DNA from: Sanguibacter antarcticus
GTDB lineage: Bacteria; Actinomycetota; Actinomycetes; Actinomycetales; Cellulomonadaceae
Assembly (NCBI RefSeq): GCF_002564005.1
Contig: NZ_PDJG01000001.1
Location: 2,232,001 to 2,296,000, forward strand
Length of the DNA stretch: 64,000 nt
Reading direction: 5' to 3'
Below the pieces are notes generated by a model. That model made no database searches. It was not told the origin of the DNA and saw nothing but the letters and a program-made list of their open reading frames with translations. Of this stretch, positions 16,980-26,731 are shown piece by piece (positions within the stretch are counted from its first letter, which is position 1; every line of letters starts with the position of its first letter). The position numbers and the translations under genes are program-made.

Positions 16980-18497
16980 ATGACTGCTAACTACGTCCTC
17001 GCCATCGACCAGGGAACCACGAGCTCCCGCGCGATCGTCTTCACCCACGAAGGCACCATCCACTCTGTCGGCCAGCTCGAGCACGACCAGATCTTCCCCC
17101 GCGCCGGCTGGGTGGAGCACAACCCCGACCAGATCTGGAGCAACGTCCGCGAGGCTGTCGGGCTCGCGCTGACCCGCGGGAACCTCTCGCACCAGGACAT
17201 CGCCGCCGTCGGTATCACCAACCAGCGCGAGACCGCGGTCGTGTGGGACAAGAACACCGGCAAGCCGGTCTACAACGCCATCGTGTGGCAGGACACCCGG
17301 ACCCAGAAGATCGTCGACGAGCTCGGTGGTTCCGAGGGCGCCGAGAAGTACAAGGCACGCGTCGGGCTGCCGCTCGCCACGTACTTCTCCGGGCCGAAGG
17401 TCAAGTGGATCCTCGACAACGTCGACGGGGCCCGCGCCGCAGCCGAGCGCGGCGACCTCATGTTCGGCAACACCGACACGTGGGTGCTGTGGAACATGAC
17501 CGGCGGTCCGGACGGCGGCGTCCACGTCACGGACGTCACCAACGCGTCGCGCACCATGCTCATGAACATCGACACCCTCACGTGGAACGAAGACATCGCG
17601 GCGGACATGACCATCCCGCTGTCCATGCTCCCCGAGATCCGTTCCTCGTCCGAGGTGTACGGCACGGGCCGAGACCGCGGCATGCTCCCAGGCGTCCCGA
17701 TCGCGGGCATCCTCGGCGACCAGCAGGCCGCGACCTTCGGTCAGGCGTGCTTCGAGGTCGGTACCGCCAAGAACACGTACGGAACCGGCAACTTCATGCT
17801 CCTCAACACGGGCACGGAGCCGATCGCGTCGAAGAACGGGCTGCTCACGACCGTCTGCTACAAGATCGGTGACGCACCCCAGGTCTACGCTCTCGAAGGA
17901 TCGATCGCCGTCACGGGATCGCTCATCCAGTGGCTCCGCGACAACCTCGGCATGTTCGAGGACGCCCCGGACGTCGAGTACTACGCGAGCAAGGTCGACG
18001 ACAACGGCGGCGCGTACTTCGTGCCTGCGTTCTCCGGCCTGTTCGCGCCGTACTGGCGACCGGACGCCCGCGGTGCGCTCGTCGGGCTCACGCGCTACGT
18101 CAACAAGAACCACATCGCGCGTGCCGCCCTCGAGGCGACAGCGTTCCAGACGCGCGAGGTGCTCGACGCGATGAACGCCGACTCCGGCGTCGACCTCACC
18201 GAGCTCAAGGTCGACGGCGGCATGGTCGCCAACGAGCTGCTCATGCAGTTCCAGGCCGACCAGCTCGGGGTGCCCGTCATCCGCCCGCAGGTCGCGGAGA
18301 CCACCGCGCTCGGCGCAGCGTACGCAGCCGGCATCGCCGTGGGCTTCTGGAACGGCGAGGAGGACGTCCGGAACAACTGGGCCGAGGGCAAGCGCTGGAC
18401 GCCGAACGTCGACAGCGACGAGCGCGACCGCCAGTACCGCCTGTGGAAGAAGGCCGTGACGAAGACGCTCGACTGGGTCGACGAGGACGTCGTCTGA
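16980..18497 (+). CDS. glpK: Glycerol kinase
   Basis: 505 residues, the standard FGGY-kinase length. The N-terminal phosphate-binding segment is [12 protein letters not shown] (residues 9-20). [13 protein letters not shown] and the C-terminal signature around [15 protein letters not shown] are present. It phosphorylates glycerol with ATP to glycerol-3-phosphate, the substrate of GlpD. Starts at ATG after GAAGGATACG. It is the last glp gene, followed by a strong hairpin terminator. Confidence 0.97.
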   Translation: MTANYVLAIDQGTTSSRAIVFTHEGTIHSVGQLEHDQIFPRAGWVEHNPDQIWSNVREAVGLALTRGNLSHQDIAAVGITNQRETAVVWDKNTGKPVYNAIVWQDTRTQKIVDELGGSEGAEKYKARVGLPLATYFSGPKVKWILDNVDGARAAAERGDLMFGNTDTWVLWNMTGGPDGGVHVTDVTNASRTMLMNIDTLTWNEDIAADMTIPLSMLPEIRSSSEVYGTGRDRGMLPGVPIAGILGDQQAATFGQACFEVGTAKNTYGTGNFMLLNTGTEPIASKNGLLTTVCYKIGDAPQVYALEGSIAVTGSLIQWLRDNLGMFEDAPDVEYYASKVDDNGGAYFVPAFSGLFAPYWRPDARGALVGLTRYVNKNHIARAALEATAFQTREVLDAMNADSGVDLTELKVDGGMVANELLMQFQADQLGVPVIRPQVAETTALGAAYAAGIAVGFWNGEEDVRNNWAEGKRWTPNVDSDERDRQYRLWKKAVTKTLDWVDEDVV

Positions 18498-18547
18498 GGA
18501 CACAGCACCACCTGGTAGCCAGCACGAGCTAGCACGCGGCACGACGA

Positions 18548-18581
18548 GGGCCCCTGCAGACCAACAGGTCTGCAGGGGCCC
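18548..18581 (+). terminator. Terminator hairpin after glpK
   Basis: GGGCCCCTGCAGACC, AACA, GGTCTGCAGGGGCCC: a perfect 15-bp stem with a tetraloop, 50 bases after the glpK stop. No T-run, as is common in high-GC genomes. It should end the glp transcript. Confidence 0.8.
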
Positions 18582-18638
18582 GCTGCTGTCGGCACGCACC
18601 CGGGCCGACGCTCGTCCAGGCACTGGGAGGATGGAGGC

Positions 18639-19961
18639 ATGAGTAACGCTTCCTCCACCGTGTCCTCGACCGTGAGCTACACCGTCCCTGGGATGCACGT
18701 GACCGACCGTCAGGTGATCGTTCCCCTCGACTGGTCCAGCAGCACGGACAGCCGCACCCTCACGGTGTTCGTCCGCGAGCTCGTCGCCCCCGCCCGGCGG
18801 CACGAGGACCTGCCGCTGCTCGTCTTCCTCCAGGGTGGCCCCGGTGGCAAGGGGCCGCGGCCGACAGGGCCGGACGGCTGGGTCGGCCAGATGCTCGAGA
18901 CCCACCGCGTGGTGCTGCTCGACCAGCGCGGGACCGGCCGGTCGTCTGCCGTCCGCGGCGCGCACATGGCTGCGCTCGGCTCAGCCGTCGAGCAGGCGGA
19001 CTTCCTCGCGTGCTTCCGCGCAGACTCGATCGTCGCCGACGCGGAGCACGTGCGCACCACTGTCTACGGCGGGCGACGCTGGGAGTCCCTCGGTCAGTCC
19101 TACGGCGGGTTCATCACGCTCACCTACCTGTCCCAGGCGCCGCAGGGCCTCGCCGCCTGCTACGTCACGGGCGGGCTGGCGAGCATCTGGCCGGACGCGC
19201 ACGAGCTGTACCGGCGCACGTACCCGCGCACGGCCGCGAAGAATGCCCGCTTCCGCGAGCGGTTCCCGCTCGATGCAGAGCGGCTCGCGGCCGTCGCCGA
19301 CCGGATCTCGGTGGGCGACGTGCGACTCCCGGACGGCGACCTGCTCACCGTCCGCCGACTCCAGACGGTCGGCGCCGACTTCGGCATGAAGAACGGCTTC
19401 GAACGCGTCCACTGGATGCTCGACGAGGCGTTCGACCCCGGCTCGGAGGACCTGTCCGACACCTTCCTCGCGCACGTCGCCGCGGAGACGTCGTATCTGG
19501 CGAAGCCGCTGTACGCCGTCCTCCAGGAGTCGATCTACGCCTCCGGGAAGGCGACGACAGGCTGGGCCGCAGAGGCCGTGCGTGCCGAGCACCCGGAATT
19601 CGACCCCGCGGCCCGCCCGCTGCTGTTCACGGGCGAGATGATGTACCCGTGGATGTTCGAGGAGATCTCCGCGCTGCGGCCGTTCCGCGCGGCAACGGAC
19701 GAGCTCCACCGCCGAGACAGCTGGAGCGACCTCTACGACCTCGACGTGCTCGCAGCGAACGAGGTACCTGTGGCAGCCGCCGTCTATCACGACGACATGT
19801 TCGTCCCGGCAGACCTCTCCCTCGAGACGGCTGCCCACGTGGGCAGCACGTACGCCTGGGTGACGAACGAGCACGAGCACGACGGGCTGCGCGTCGGTGG
19901 TGCGCTGCGCCACCTCACCGACCACGTCCGGTCGATGGGCGGGCCGCTGCGCGACGCATGA
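18639..19961 (+). CDS. Alpha/beta hydrolase, proline iminopeptidase-like (S33 family)
   Basis: 440 residues from ATG. The oxyanion segment LQGGPGGKGP is at about 64-73 (HGGPG-like), LLDQRGTGRS at 93-102, and the nucleophile elbow GQSYGG at 152-157 with Ser154. The acid and histidine are probably in YHDDMFVP and NEHEHDG near the C-terminus. These are hallmarks of the S33 prolyl aminopeptidases, which release N-terminal proline from peptides in the cytoplasm. The length fits the longer actinobacterial members. A single-gene unit that ends in a large bidirectional hairpin. Confidence 0.85.
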   Translation: MSNASSTVSSTVSYTVPGMHVTDRQVIVPLDWSSSTDSRTLTVFVRELVAPARRHEDLPLLVFLQGGPGGKGPRPTGPDGWVGQMLETHRVVLLDQRGTGRSSAVRGAHMAALGSAVEQADFLACFRADSIVADAEHVRTTVYGGRRWESLGQSYGGFITLTYLSQAPQGLAACYVTGGLASIWPDAHELYRRTYPRTAAKNARFRERFPLDAERLAAVADRISVGDVRLPDGDLLTVRRLQTVGADFGMKNGFERVHWMLDEAFDPGSEDLSDTFLAHVAAETSYLAKPLYAVLQESIYASGKATTGWAAEAVRAEHPEFDPAARPLLFTGEMMYPWMFEEISALRPFRAATDELHRRDSWSDLYDLDVLAANEVPVAAAVYHDDMFVPADLSLETAAHVGSTYAWVTNEHEHDGLRVGGALRHLTDHVRSMGGPLRDA

Positions 19962-19998
19962 CGGCGCACCGGGAACCGGTGCGCCGTCATGCGTCGCG
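19950..19998. terminator. Bidirectional 23-bp hairpin overlapping the hydrolase stop codon
   Basis: A perfect inverted repeat of 23 bp (19950-19972 and 19976-19998) with a GAA loop. The left arm contains the last three codons and the TGA of the hydrolase. It separates convergent genes and could terminate both transcripts. Confidence 0.8.
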
Positions 19999-20046
19999 TC
20001 AGATGGTGCGTCGTGTGCTGCGGTAGTCAGCAGCGCTGGGCCGAGG

Positions 20047-22305
20047 TCAGCTCGAGGCGGGCTCGGTCTCTGCTGCGGTCTCGGCCGTGGCGACCGGAAG
20101 GTGCGCCGAGCGCTCGAGCGACGACCCTTCGATGTCGACGTTCGGCATGATCGTGTCGAGCCACCGCGGCAGCCACCACGCGCTCTTGCCGAGCAGCGCC
20201 ATGGCCGCCGGGATCATGGTCATCCGGACGATGAGCGCGTCGAAGGCGATCCCGACGCCCATCGCGAAGGCGATGGGGCCGATGGTCGTGTTCCCGGAGA
20301 ACACGAAGCTCGCGAAGACCGCGATCATGATGAGCGCAGCGGCGAGCACGACGCGGGCGCCGTGCGCGTAGCCGGACCGGACCGCGGTGAGCGCGTCGGC
20401 CCCGTGGACGTGGTCCTCGCGCATGCGCGAGACGAGGAACACCTGGTAGTCCATGGCGAGGCCGAAGAGGACACCGACGAGCAGCACCGGCATGAAGCTC
20501 AGGAGCGGAGCGGGCGTCGCGACGAAGAAGACGTCAGCGAGCCAGCCCCACTGGTACACGGCGGTCGTCGCACCGAACGCTGCCGCGACGGTGAGCAGGA
20601 AGCCGAGGACTGCGGTCACCGGGACAAGGATCGAGCGGAACGCGACGAGCAGCAGGACGATCGCGAGGCCGACGACGATCGCGAGGAAGAGCGGGAGCGC
20701 GTCCCCGAGCTTCTCGGTGACGTCGATGTTCGCGGCGGCAGCGCCCGTGACCCAGATGTCGGTCCCGGTGGCCTCCTCGAGGTCGGACCGCAGCGCCCGG
20801 ATGTCGTGGACGACGTCCGCGGTCTCCTCGGCATTGGGCCCGGTGGCGGGGATGACGACGATGAGCGCCGTGTTCGCGTCCTCCATGCCGTTGGGCGTGG
20901 GCGGTGCGACGTAGGCGACGTTCTCGACGCCGCCGACGGCCTGTGCGACCTGGGCGGCGCTGTCGAGGAGGGCCCCCGGGGTGGCGGCCGCGTCGACGAG
21001 CACCACGAGGGGGCCGTTGATGCCGGCGCCGAAGCCCTCAGCGAGCATGTCGTACGCCTGGCGCGAGCTCGAGTCGGCGGGCTCCTGACCTGCGTCGGGC
21101 AGCCCGAGGCGCATCGAGAGCGCCGGGACGGCGATGATCCCGAGCACCACGGTGGCGCCGATGAGCGTCAGGACGGGCCGGGTGGTGACGAACGTTCCCC
21201 AGTGGTTCTCGGCACGCTGCGAGCGCTCGGCCCGCAGCGCGGCGCGGCCGCGCGGGACGAGCCGGGTGCCGGCGAAGCCCATGAGCGCGGGCAGGAGGGT
21301 GACGGCGATGAGGACGGCGACCGCGACGGTGGCTGCGGCGGCGAACCCCATGACGGCGAGGAAGGGCACCCCGGTGACGAAGAGCGCGGAGAGCGCGATG
21401 ACGACGGTGAGGCCGGCGAAGACGATGGCGCTGCCTGCTGTCCCGACGGCGCGGCCTGCGGACTCTGCGGGGTCGACCCCTTCGGCGAGCTGCTGGCGGT
21501 GGCGCGAGAGGAGGAAGAGCGCGTAGTCGATGCCGACGGCGAGGCCGAGCATGAGCGCGAGGGTGAGTGTCGCGGAGGAGATCTCGACGACGGCAGAGAG
21601 GCTGAGGACGCCGCCGACGCCGGTCGCGACGCCGAGGAGGGCTGTGAGGATGGGCATGCCGGCGGCAAGGAGCGACCCGAACGTCACGAAGAGGACGACG
21701 AGCGCGACGAGGACGCCGATGGCCTCTGTGCCGGAGAGGAGGTGGAGCGGGTCGGTGTAGGGGCCTCCGGTGAGCGCGACGGTGTGGCCGGACTCGACGA
21801 GCGTGGCTTCGACGTCCTCGATCGCGTCGAGGGTCGCCTGCGGGACGTCGTCGGTCGGGACGGTGAAGGTCACGTCGACGTAGAGGGTCGAGCCGTCGGG
21901 TGAGACGGTCTGGGTCTCGGCGGGGTTGGACACCATGTCGACGTCGGTCTCGGCTGCGAGCGCGGCGATCGGGGTCACGGTCGTCTGGAACGTGGCGGGG
22001 TCGAGGAAGCTCTCGCCGTCTGGTGCCTGGACGACGACCCTGGTGCTGGCTGGGCCCTCGGTGCTGGCTTCGGCTCCTGAGCCGGTTCCTGCTCCGACGC
22101 CGGTGGCGGCGTCGCCGAAGCGGCTCTCGAGGAGCTCTTGCGCCGTGGCGGACTCGGTGCCGGGGATGCTGAGCGCTTCGGTCATCTTCAGTCCGGAGGC
22201 GACGGCTGCGCCGCCGATCGCGGCGATGGCCACGACCCAGACGATGAGGACGGTCCAGCGACGCGTGAACGAGAAGCGTCCTACGCGGTAGAGGAACGAG
22301 GCCAT
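20047..22305 (-). CDS. MMPL/RND family transporter
   Basis: 752 residues from the ATG at 22305, preceded by GAAGGACC; the longer upstream frame is not coding. Two MMPL halves, each with a periplasmic loop and about six spans (12 in total). Each half has the family motif: GIDYALFLLSRHR in the first and AMDYQVFLVSRMRE in the second, whose Asp-Tyr pair carries the proton. Such proteins export lipids or drugs using the proton gradient. The substrate is unknown. A TetR gene is divergently placed, with palindromes between them. Confidence 0.92.
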   Translation of the reverse strand: MASFLYRVGRFSFTRRWTVLIVWVVAIAAIGGAAVASGLKMTEALSIPGTESATAQELLESRFGDAATGVGAGTGSGAEASTEGPASTRVVVQAPDGESFLDPATFQTTVTPIAALAAETDVDMVSNPAETQTVSPDGSTLYVDVTFTVPTDDVPQATLDAIEDVEATLVESGHTVALTGGPYTDPLHLLSGTEAIGVLVALVVLFVTFGSLLAAGMPILTALLGVATGVGGVLSLSAVVEISSATLTLALMLGLAVGIDYALFLLSRHRQQLAEGVDPAESAGRAVGTAGSAIVFAGLTVVIALSALFVTGVPFLAVMGFAAAATVAVAVLIAVTLLPALMGFAGTRLVPRGRAALRAERSQRAENHWGTFVTTRPVLTLIGATVVLGIIAVPALSMRLGLPDAGQEPADSSSRQAYDMLAEGFGAGINGPLVVLVDAAATPGALLDSAAQVAQAVGGVENVAYVAPPTPNGMEDANTALIVVIPATGPNAEETADVVHDIRALRSDLEEATGTDIWVTGAAAANIDVTEKLGDALPLFLAIVVGLAIVLLLVAFRSILVPVTAVLGFLLTVAAAFGATTAVYQWGWLADVFFVATPAPLLSFMPVLLVGVLFGLAMDYQVFLVSRMREDHVHGADALTAVRSGYAHGARVVLAAALIMIAVFASFVFSGNTTIGPIAFAMGVGIAFDALIVRMTMIPAAMALLGKSAWWLPRWLDTIMPNVDIEGSSLERSAHLPVATAETAAETEPASS

Positions 22306-22400
22306 GGGGGTCCTTCGGGTCAGCCGGGGTCGCCGGTGGACGGAGTCGGCGGCGGGTGCCGCGCGTGCCGCGCCTCGTTGCACGCACGGTGCCAGGATAG

Positions 22401-22431
22401 GCAACGCGCGTCGCCTACGCAACACGTGTTG
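22401..22431. promoter_or_regulatory. TetR-type operator pair between mmpL and tetR
   Basis: CAACACGTGTTG (22420-22431) is a perfect 12-bp palindrome. About 17 bases upstream, GCAACGCGCGTCGC (22401-22414) is a near palindrome with one mismatch and the same CAAC start. Two adjacent operators in the gap between the divergent genes fit autoregulation and control of the exporter by the TetR protein. Confidence 0.6.
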
Positions 22432-22474
22432 GGAAAGTCTCGCTGGATGGTCGCTTCGCTGCCACAATGGAGCG

Positions 22475-23140
22475 ATGGACCTGCGGACCGACCCCCCACC
22501 AGCAGCTCAGCCGGAAGCGCGCACAGACCCGCGCATCGCGCGGACCCGTCGCCTCCTCCATGATGCGCTCCTGTCGCTCGCGCGCGAGCGGGACCTCGAC
22601 ACGATCGCGGTCGCCGACATCGCGGACCGGGCCACCATCAACCGGAGCACCTTCTACCAGCACTACCCGGACAAGGAGACCCTCCTCGCCGACGCGCTCG
22701 ACGAGCAGGCCCGCCTCGCCGGCGCTGACCTCTCGGCGCTCCTGCCCCTCGACGAGTCGGACCAGCCGCCCGCGCTCCTCGTCCGCTACCTGGAGCACCT
22801 CGACGAGAACGCCGCCCTGTACCGGCGGGCGCTCGGCGAGACCGGTTCTCCTCTGACGACAGCCCGGCTCCGCCGGCGGATGACGACGATCGTGACGACC
22901 GGGCTCGAGGGCCACGGATTCTCTCCCGGGGAGGAGGACCTCCCGGTGGCCATCGCGGCGGCGTCCATCACCGGCTCGCTCATCGGGGTCCTCACGGCCT
23001 GGCTCGAGATGACTCCTCGCCCGTCGACCGAGCGCGCCGCGTCGTGGGTGTGGCAGATGCTCGTCCCTGCGCGTCAGCACGACCCGTTCTCCGCCGAGCG
23101 CACCGGAACCGCCCGGTGCGGGTCTCCGTGCGGGACCTGA
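22475..23140 (+). CDS. TetR/AcrR family transcriptional regulator
   Basis: 221 residues from the ATG at 22475; the open frame upstream of it is not supported. The N-terminal helix-turn-helix VADIADRATINRSTFYQHYP (about residues 43-62) is typical of TetR proteins, followed by a ligand domain with a TetR_C-like profile. It is divergent from the MMPL transporter, and the operator-like palindromes between them suggest that it represses the exporter and itself until a ligand binds. Confidence 0.92.
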   Translation: MDLRTDPPPAAQPEARTDPRIARTRRLLHDALLSLARERDLDTIAVADIADRATINRSTFYQHYPDKETLLADALDEQARLAGADLSALLPLDESDQPPALLVRYLEHLDENAALYRRALGETGSPLTTARLRRRMTTIVTTGLEGHGFSPGEEDLPVAIAAASITGSLIGVLTAWLEMTPRPSTERAASWVWQMLVPARQHDPFSAERTGTARCGSPCGT

Positions 23141-23171
23141 CCACCCCGGCAGCTCGCGACCGCGCATCCCG

Positions 23172-24647
23172 CTACCGAGGGGCGTGCTTCTCCAGGAAGC
23201 TGTAGACCTCGGTGTCGTCGACCCCGGGGAAGGATCCTGCGGGGAGGGCCGAGAGCACGTGCTGGTGCATGTGCGCGCTCGGCCAGGACTTCTTCCCCCA
23301 CCGCTGGACGAGATCGGGTGCGGCTCTGCGGCAGCACGCTTCGCCGGGGCACGTGGACGACTGTCGCAAGGTGGTCTCCCGTCCACGGAACCACTTGACG
23401 GCCGCGAAGGGCACCCCGACGGTGATCGAGAACTCTCCGCCCGCGGTGCTGCCCGTCTGCGTCGAGCACCAGTAGGTGCCGGTCGGGTTGTCCGTGTACT
23501 GGTAGAACTCCGTCGCACGGTCGCGCCGCGCGAACGCGCTGCGCGCAGCCCACTTGCGACACACTGGCTGCCCTTCGATCGCTCCCGTGACGTCGGCTGG
23601 GAGCCGGAGGCCGTCGTTCTCGTAGCCGCGATACAGGGCGCCGTCGTCCCCGACGCGCAAGAAGTGCACCTGGATGCCGAGGTGCTCCGTCGCCAGGTTG
23701 GTGAACCGTTGCGCCGCCGACTCGTGGGTGACGCCGAACGCGTCACGGAAGTCCTCGACGGCGAGGTCTTTCTCCTGCTTGCGGGCCTGGAGCCAGCTCA
23801 CGGCTGCCGAGCGCGGGATGAGGCACGCGGCCGCGAAGTAGTTGATCTCGAGGCGCTGACGGAGGAAGTCCGCGTACGAGCGTGGGCGCTCGTGCTCGAG
23901 AACCCGGTGGGCGATCGCCTGGAGGGCGAGCGACCGCAGCCCGTGGCCGCCAGGGATCGAGGCCGGCGGGAGGTAGATGCGACCGTTCGCGAGGTCGGTG
24001 ACCGTCCGGGTCGAGTGCGGCAGGTCGTCCACGTGCAGGAGCGTGAAGCCGAGCTGCTCCGCCATCCGTGCGACCGTGCGGTGCGTGAGCGCCCCGACCG
24101 TGTAGCCCGCCGTGCGGGCGAGCTCTTCTCCGATCTCCTCGATGTGCGGGAGGTAGTTGTTGCGCTGCTGCATCGCGAGGCGCAGCTCGGTGTTGGCACG
24201 CCGGGCCTCCTCGGGAGTCGCGATCGCCTCGGACGCCCGCCGCGCGAGCTCGCGGTGCAGGCCCACGAGATTCTCCAAGACGGGCACGGGGAGCTTCTGG
24301 CTCGGGCGGACGTACGGCAGCGCGAGGCTCGAGTAGAGCGTCCCGCGCTGAGCGTGCTCGAGCTCGATCTCGAGCGCGGCCCGGCGAGAGGGCGGGCTCT
24401 CGCTGAGGAGGTCCGCGAGCGTCACGCCGAGCGCGCCGGCGATCGTCGTGAGCAAGGAGATGCGTGGTTCTCGCTTGCCGTTCTCGACGAGCGAGAGCTG
24501 GCTCGGCGCAGCCCCTGTCGCCTCGGAGAGCGCGTCCAGCGTCAGGCCGCGCTCCGTCCGGTAGTGGCGGATCCGTCGCCCGAGGGTGAGGAGGTCGGTC
24601 GCCGGCGACGAACCGGACGGCTCTGCAGGAGGCTCCAACGGCGTCAT
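23172..24647 (-). CDS. XRE-family regulator with ImmA/IrrE and ScfR C-terminal domains (RamB-like)
   Basis: 491 residues if started at the ATG at 24647; another in-frame ATG at 24695 would add 16. The N-terminal HTH_3 (about residues 22-78: LTLDALSEATGAAPSQLSLV) is followed by a linker and an ImmA/IrrE-like segment with a degenerate zinc motif (IAHRVLEHERP). The C-terminal part has conserved Cys (STCPGEACCRR) typical of short-chain fatty-acyl regulators. RamB of Corynebacterium has this plan and controls acetate and glyoxylate genes. The gene is divergent from pckG, so control of gluconeogenesis by acetyl- or propionyl-CoA status is likely. Confidence 0.85.
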   Translation of the reverse strand: MTPLEPPAEPSGSSPATDLLTLGRRIRHYRTERGLTLDALSEATGAAPSQLSLVENGKREPRISLLTTIAGALGVTLADLLSESPPSRRAALEIELEHAQRGTLYSSLALPYVRPSQKLPVPVLENLVGLHRELARRASEAIATPEEARRANTELRLAMQQRNNYLPHIEEIGEELARTAGYTVGALTHRTVARMAEQLGFTLLHVDDLPHSTRTVTDLANGRIYLPPASIPGGHGLRSLALQAIAHRVLEHERPRSYADFLRQRLEINYFAAACLIPRSAAVSWLQARKQEKDLAVEDFRDAFGVTHESAAQRFTNLATEHLGIQVHFLRVGDDGALYRGYENDGLRLPADVTGAIEGQPVCRKWAARSAFARRDRATEFYQYTDNPTGTYWCSTQTGSTAGGEFSITVGVPFAAVKWFRGRETTLRQSSTCPGEACCRRAAPDLVQRWGKKSWPSAHMHQHVLSALPAGSFPGVDDTEVYSFLEKHAPR

Positions 24648-24660
24648 GGTTTGACGGTAC

Positions 24661-24670
24661 GGGAATTCCC
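24661..24670. promoter_or_regulatory. Palindrome GGGAATTCCC in the ramB-like/pckG divergent region
   Basis: A 10-bp perfect palindrome 14 bases before the regulator start at 24647. It may be an operator or chance; the region 24648-24786 carries both divergent promoters. Confidence 0.3.
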
Positions 24671-24786
24671 TCGAATCTTCACGCATCACGAGCATTGAAG
24701 GTGAACCTCAGGGGAGGCAGGCTGAAAACCACGCCGCACTTGCCCCGAGAGCGGTCCACGACACCTCGACCACGGAGGCCCCGACG

Positions 24787-26670
24787 ATGAGCATCCTTGC
24801 GGACCCGACGTCCACCCGCCCGACCACCCCCGCCTCCGACGCCGCCCTCGCCGTGCGCTCCTGGGTCACGTCGATCGCCGACCTCACGCAGCCCGACGCA
24901 GTCGTGTGGTGCGACGGCTCCGCCGAGGAGCGCGAACGGCTCACGGCGCTCATGGTCGAGTCCGGGTCGCTCATCGCCCTCGACCCCGAGCTGCGACCGA
25001 ACAGCTACCTCGCCCGCTCGGACCCGAGCGACGTCGCACGCGTCGAGGCACGGACGTTCATCTGCTCCGAGCGCGAGATCGACGCCGGCCCGACGAACAA
25101 CTGGCGCGAGCCCGCCGTCATGCGCGCCGAGCTGCGCGGCGTCTTCGACGGGTCCATGCGCGGGCGGACCATGTACGTGGTGCCGTTCTCGATGGGGCCT
25201 GTCGGCGGACCGATCTCCCAGGCCGGGATCCAGCTCACCGACTCCCCCTACGCCGTGGTGAGCATGAGCATCATGACGCGCACGGGGTCCGACGTGCTCG
25301 CGCTCATCGACGCCGGGGCGCCGTTCGTCCCTGCCGTCCACTCCGTCGGCGCTCCCCTGTCGACCGACGACGCCGGCGTGAAGACGCCCGACGTGCCGTG
25401 GCCCTGCAACGACCTCAAGTACATCGTCCAGCTCCCCGAGACCCGCGAGATCTGGTCGTACGGTTCCGGGTACGGCGGCAACGCCCTCCTGGGCAAGAAG
25501 TGCTACGCGCTGCGGATCGCGTCCGCCATGGCGCGCGACGAGGGCTGGCTCGCCGAGCACATGCTCATCATCCGCGCGACGTCCCCGCAGGGCCGCGCCT
25601 ACCACCTGGCCGCCGCGTTCCCGTCGGCGTGCGGGAAGACGAACCTCGCGATGCTCCGCCCGACGATCCCCGGATGGACCGTCGAGACGATCGGCGACGA
25701 CATCGCCTGGATGCGCCCCGGCCCCGACGGCCGCCTGCGGGCCATCAACCCCGAGGCCGGCTTCTTCGGCGTCGCGCCCGGCACCGGGCACCGCACGAAC
25801 CCGACCGCGATCGCGACGATCGCCCGGGACACGATCTTCACCAACGTGGCCCTCACCGACGACGGCGACGTGTGGTGGGAGGGCCTCACCGACGAGGTCC
25901 CCGAGCACCTCACGGACTGGCGCGGACAGGACTGGACCCCCGCGAGCGGGACACCGGCCGCGCACCCGAACTCGCGCTTCACCGTCGCTGCCGACCAGTG
26001 CCCCACCATCGCCGACTCCTGGGACGACCCGGCCGGCGTCCCCATCGACGCGATCGTCTTCGGCGGCCGCCGCGCCACGAACGTGCCGCTCGTCGCGCAG
26101 GCCTACAGCTGGGAGCACGGTGTCTTCATGGGCGCGACGATCTCCTCGGAGCAGACCGCCGCAGCCGAGGGGACCGTCGGCGAGCTGCGCCGCGACCCCT
26201 TCGCGATGCTCCCGTTCTGCGGGTACAACATGGCCGACCACTGGAGCCACTGGCTCGACGTCGGCGCCGGCCTCACGCCCGAGAACCGCCCCGAGATCTT
26301 CCAGGTCAACTGGTTCCGCAAGGGCGAGGACGGCTCCTACCTGTGGCCAGGCTTCGGCGAGAACTCCCGCGTCGTCGAGTGGATCGTGCGCCGCGCCGGC
26401 GGCGAGAAGGTCGGCGCCGTGCCCAGCCCCGTCGGGCTCGTCCCCGCGCCCGGCGCCCTCGACCTCGACGGGCTCGACCTGCCCGACGACACCGTGACCG
26501 CGCTCTTCGACGTCGACCCCGGCTCCTGGCTCACCGAGGCCGACCTCACCGAGGCGTTCTTCGAGCGGTTCGGCGACCGCACACCGGCAGCGCTCACAGA
26601 TCAGCTCGACGACCTGCGGGCACGGCTGCAGGTATGGCTCCACCCGGTGCAGCGAGCGGCCCGCGCATAG
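24787..26670 (+). CDS. pckG: Phosphoenolpyruvate carboxykinase (GTP)
   Basis: 627 residues, close to the usual length of GTP-type PEPCK (about 605-625). The nucleotide-phosphate loop is [13 protein letters not shown] (about residues 278-290). The substrate segments NNWREP and [16 protein letters not shown] are also typical. It converts oxaloacetate and GTP to PEP, the entry to gluconeogenesis from acetate, amino acids and other C2-C4 sources. It is divergent from the RamB-like regulator. A short hairpin follows the stop. Confidence 0.97.
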   Translation: MSILADPTSTRPTTPASDAALAVRSWVTSIADLTQPDAVVWCDGSAEERERLTALMVESGSLIALDPELRPNSYLARSDPSDVARVEARTFICSEREIDAGPTNNWREPAVMRAELRGVFDGSMRGRTMYVVPFSMGPVGGPISQAGIQLTDSPYAVVSMSIMTRTGSDVLALIDAGAPFVPAVHSVGAPLSTDDAGVKTPDVPWPCNDLKYIVQLPETREIWSYGSGYGGNALLGKKCYALRIASAMARDEGWLAEHMLIIRATSPQGRAYHLAAAFPSACGKTNLAMLRPTIPGWTVETIGDDIAWMRPGPDGRLRAINPEAGFFGVAPGTGHRTNPTAIATIARDTIFTNVALTDDGDVWWEGLTDEVPEHLTDWRGQDWTPASGTPAAHPNSRFTVAADQCPTIADSWDDPAGVPIDAIVFGGRRATNVPLVAQAYSWEHGVFMGATISSEQTAAAEGTVGELRRDPFAMLPFCGYNMADHWSHWLDVGAGLTPENRPEIFQVNWFRKGEDGSYLWPGFGENSRVVEWIVRRAGGEKVGAVPSPVGLVPAPGALDLDGLDLPDDTVTALFDVDPGSWLTEADLTEAFFERFGDRTPAALTDQLDDLRARLQVWLHPVQRAARA

Positions 26671-26683
26671 CCTGGTGCCCTGC

Positions 26684-26702
26684 CCCCGCAGAGCCTGCGG
26701 GG
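26684..26702 (+). terminator. Hairpin after pckG
   Basis: CCCCGCAG, AGC, CTGCGGGG: a perfect 8-bp stem 14 bases after the pckG stop. It lies between pckG and the aldehyde dehydrogenase gene, so it probably reduces read-through. Confidence 0.6.
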
Positions 26703-26731
26703 ACCGATGACAACGACGTCAGAGGAGCAGC

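Noticed and set aside
19897..21903. 668-codon plus-strand open frame inside the MMPL gene
   Set aside because: Its Glu/Asp/Arg/Gly-only composition is typical of antisense reading of a high-GC gene. The minus strand encodes a full MMPL protein.
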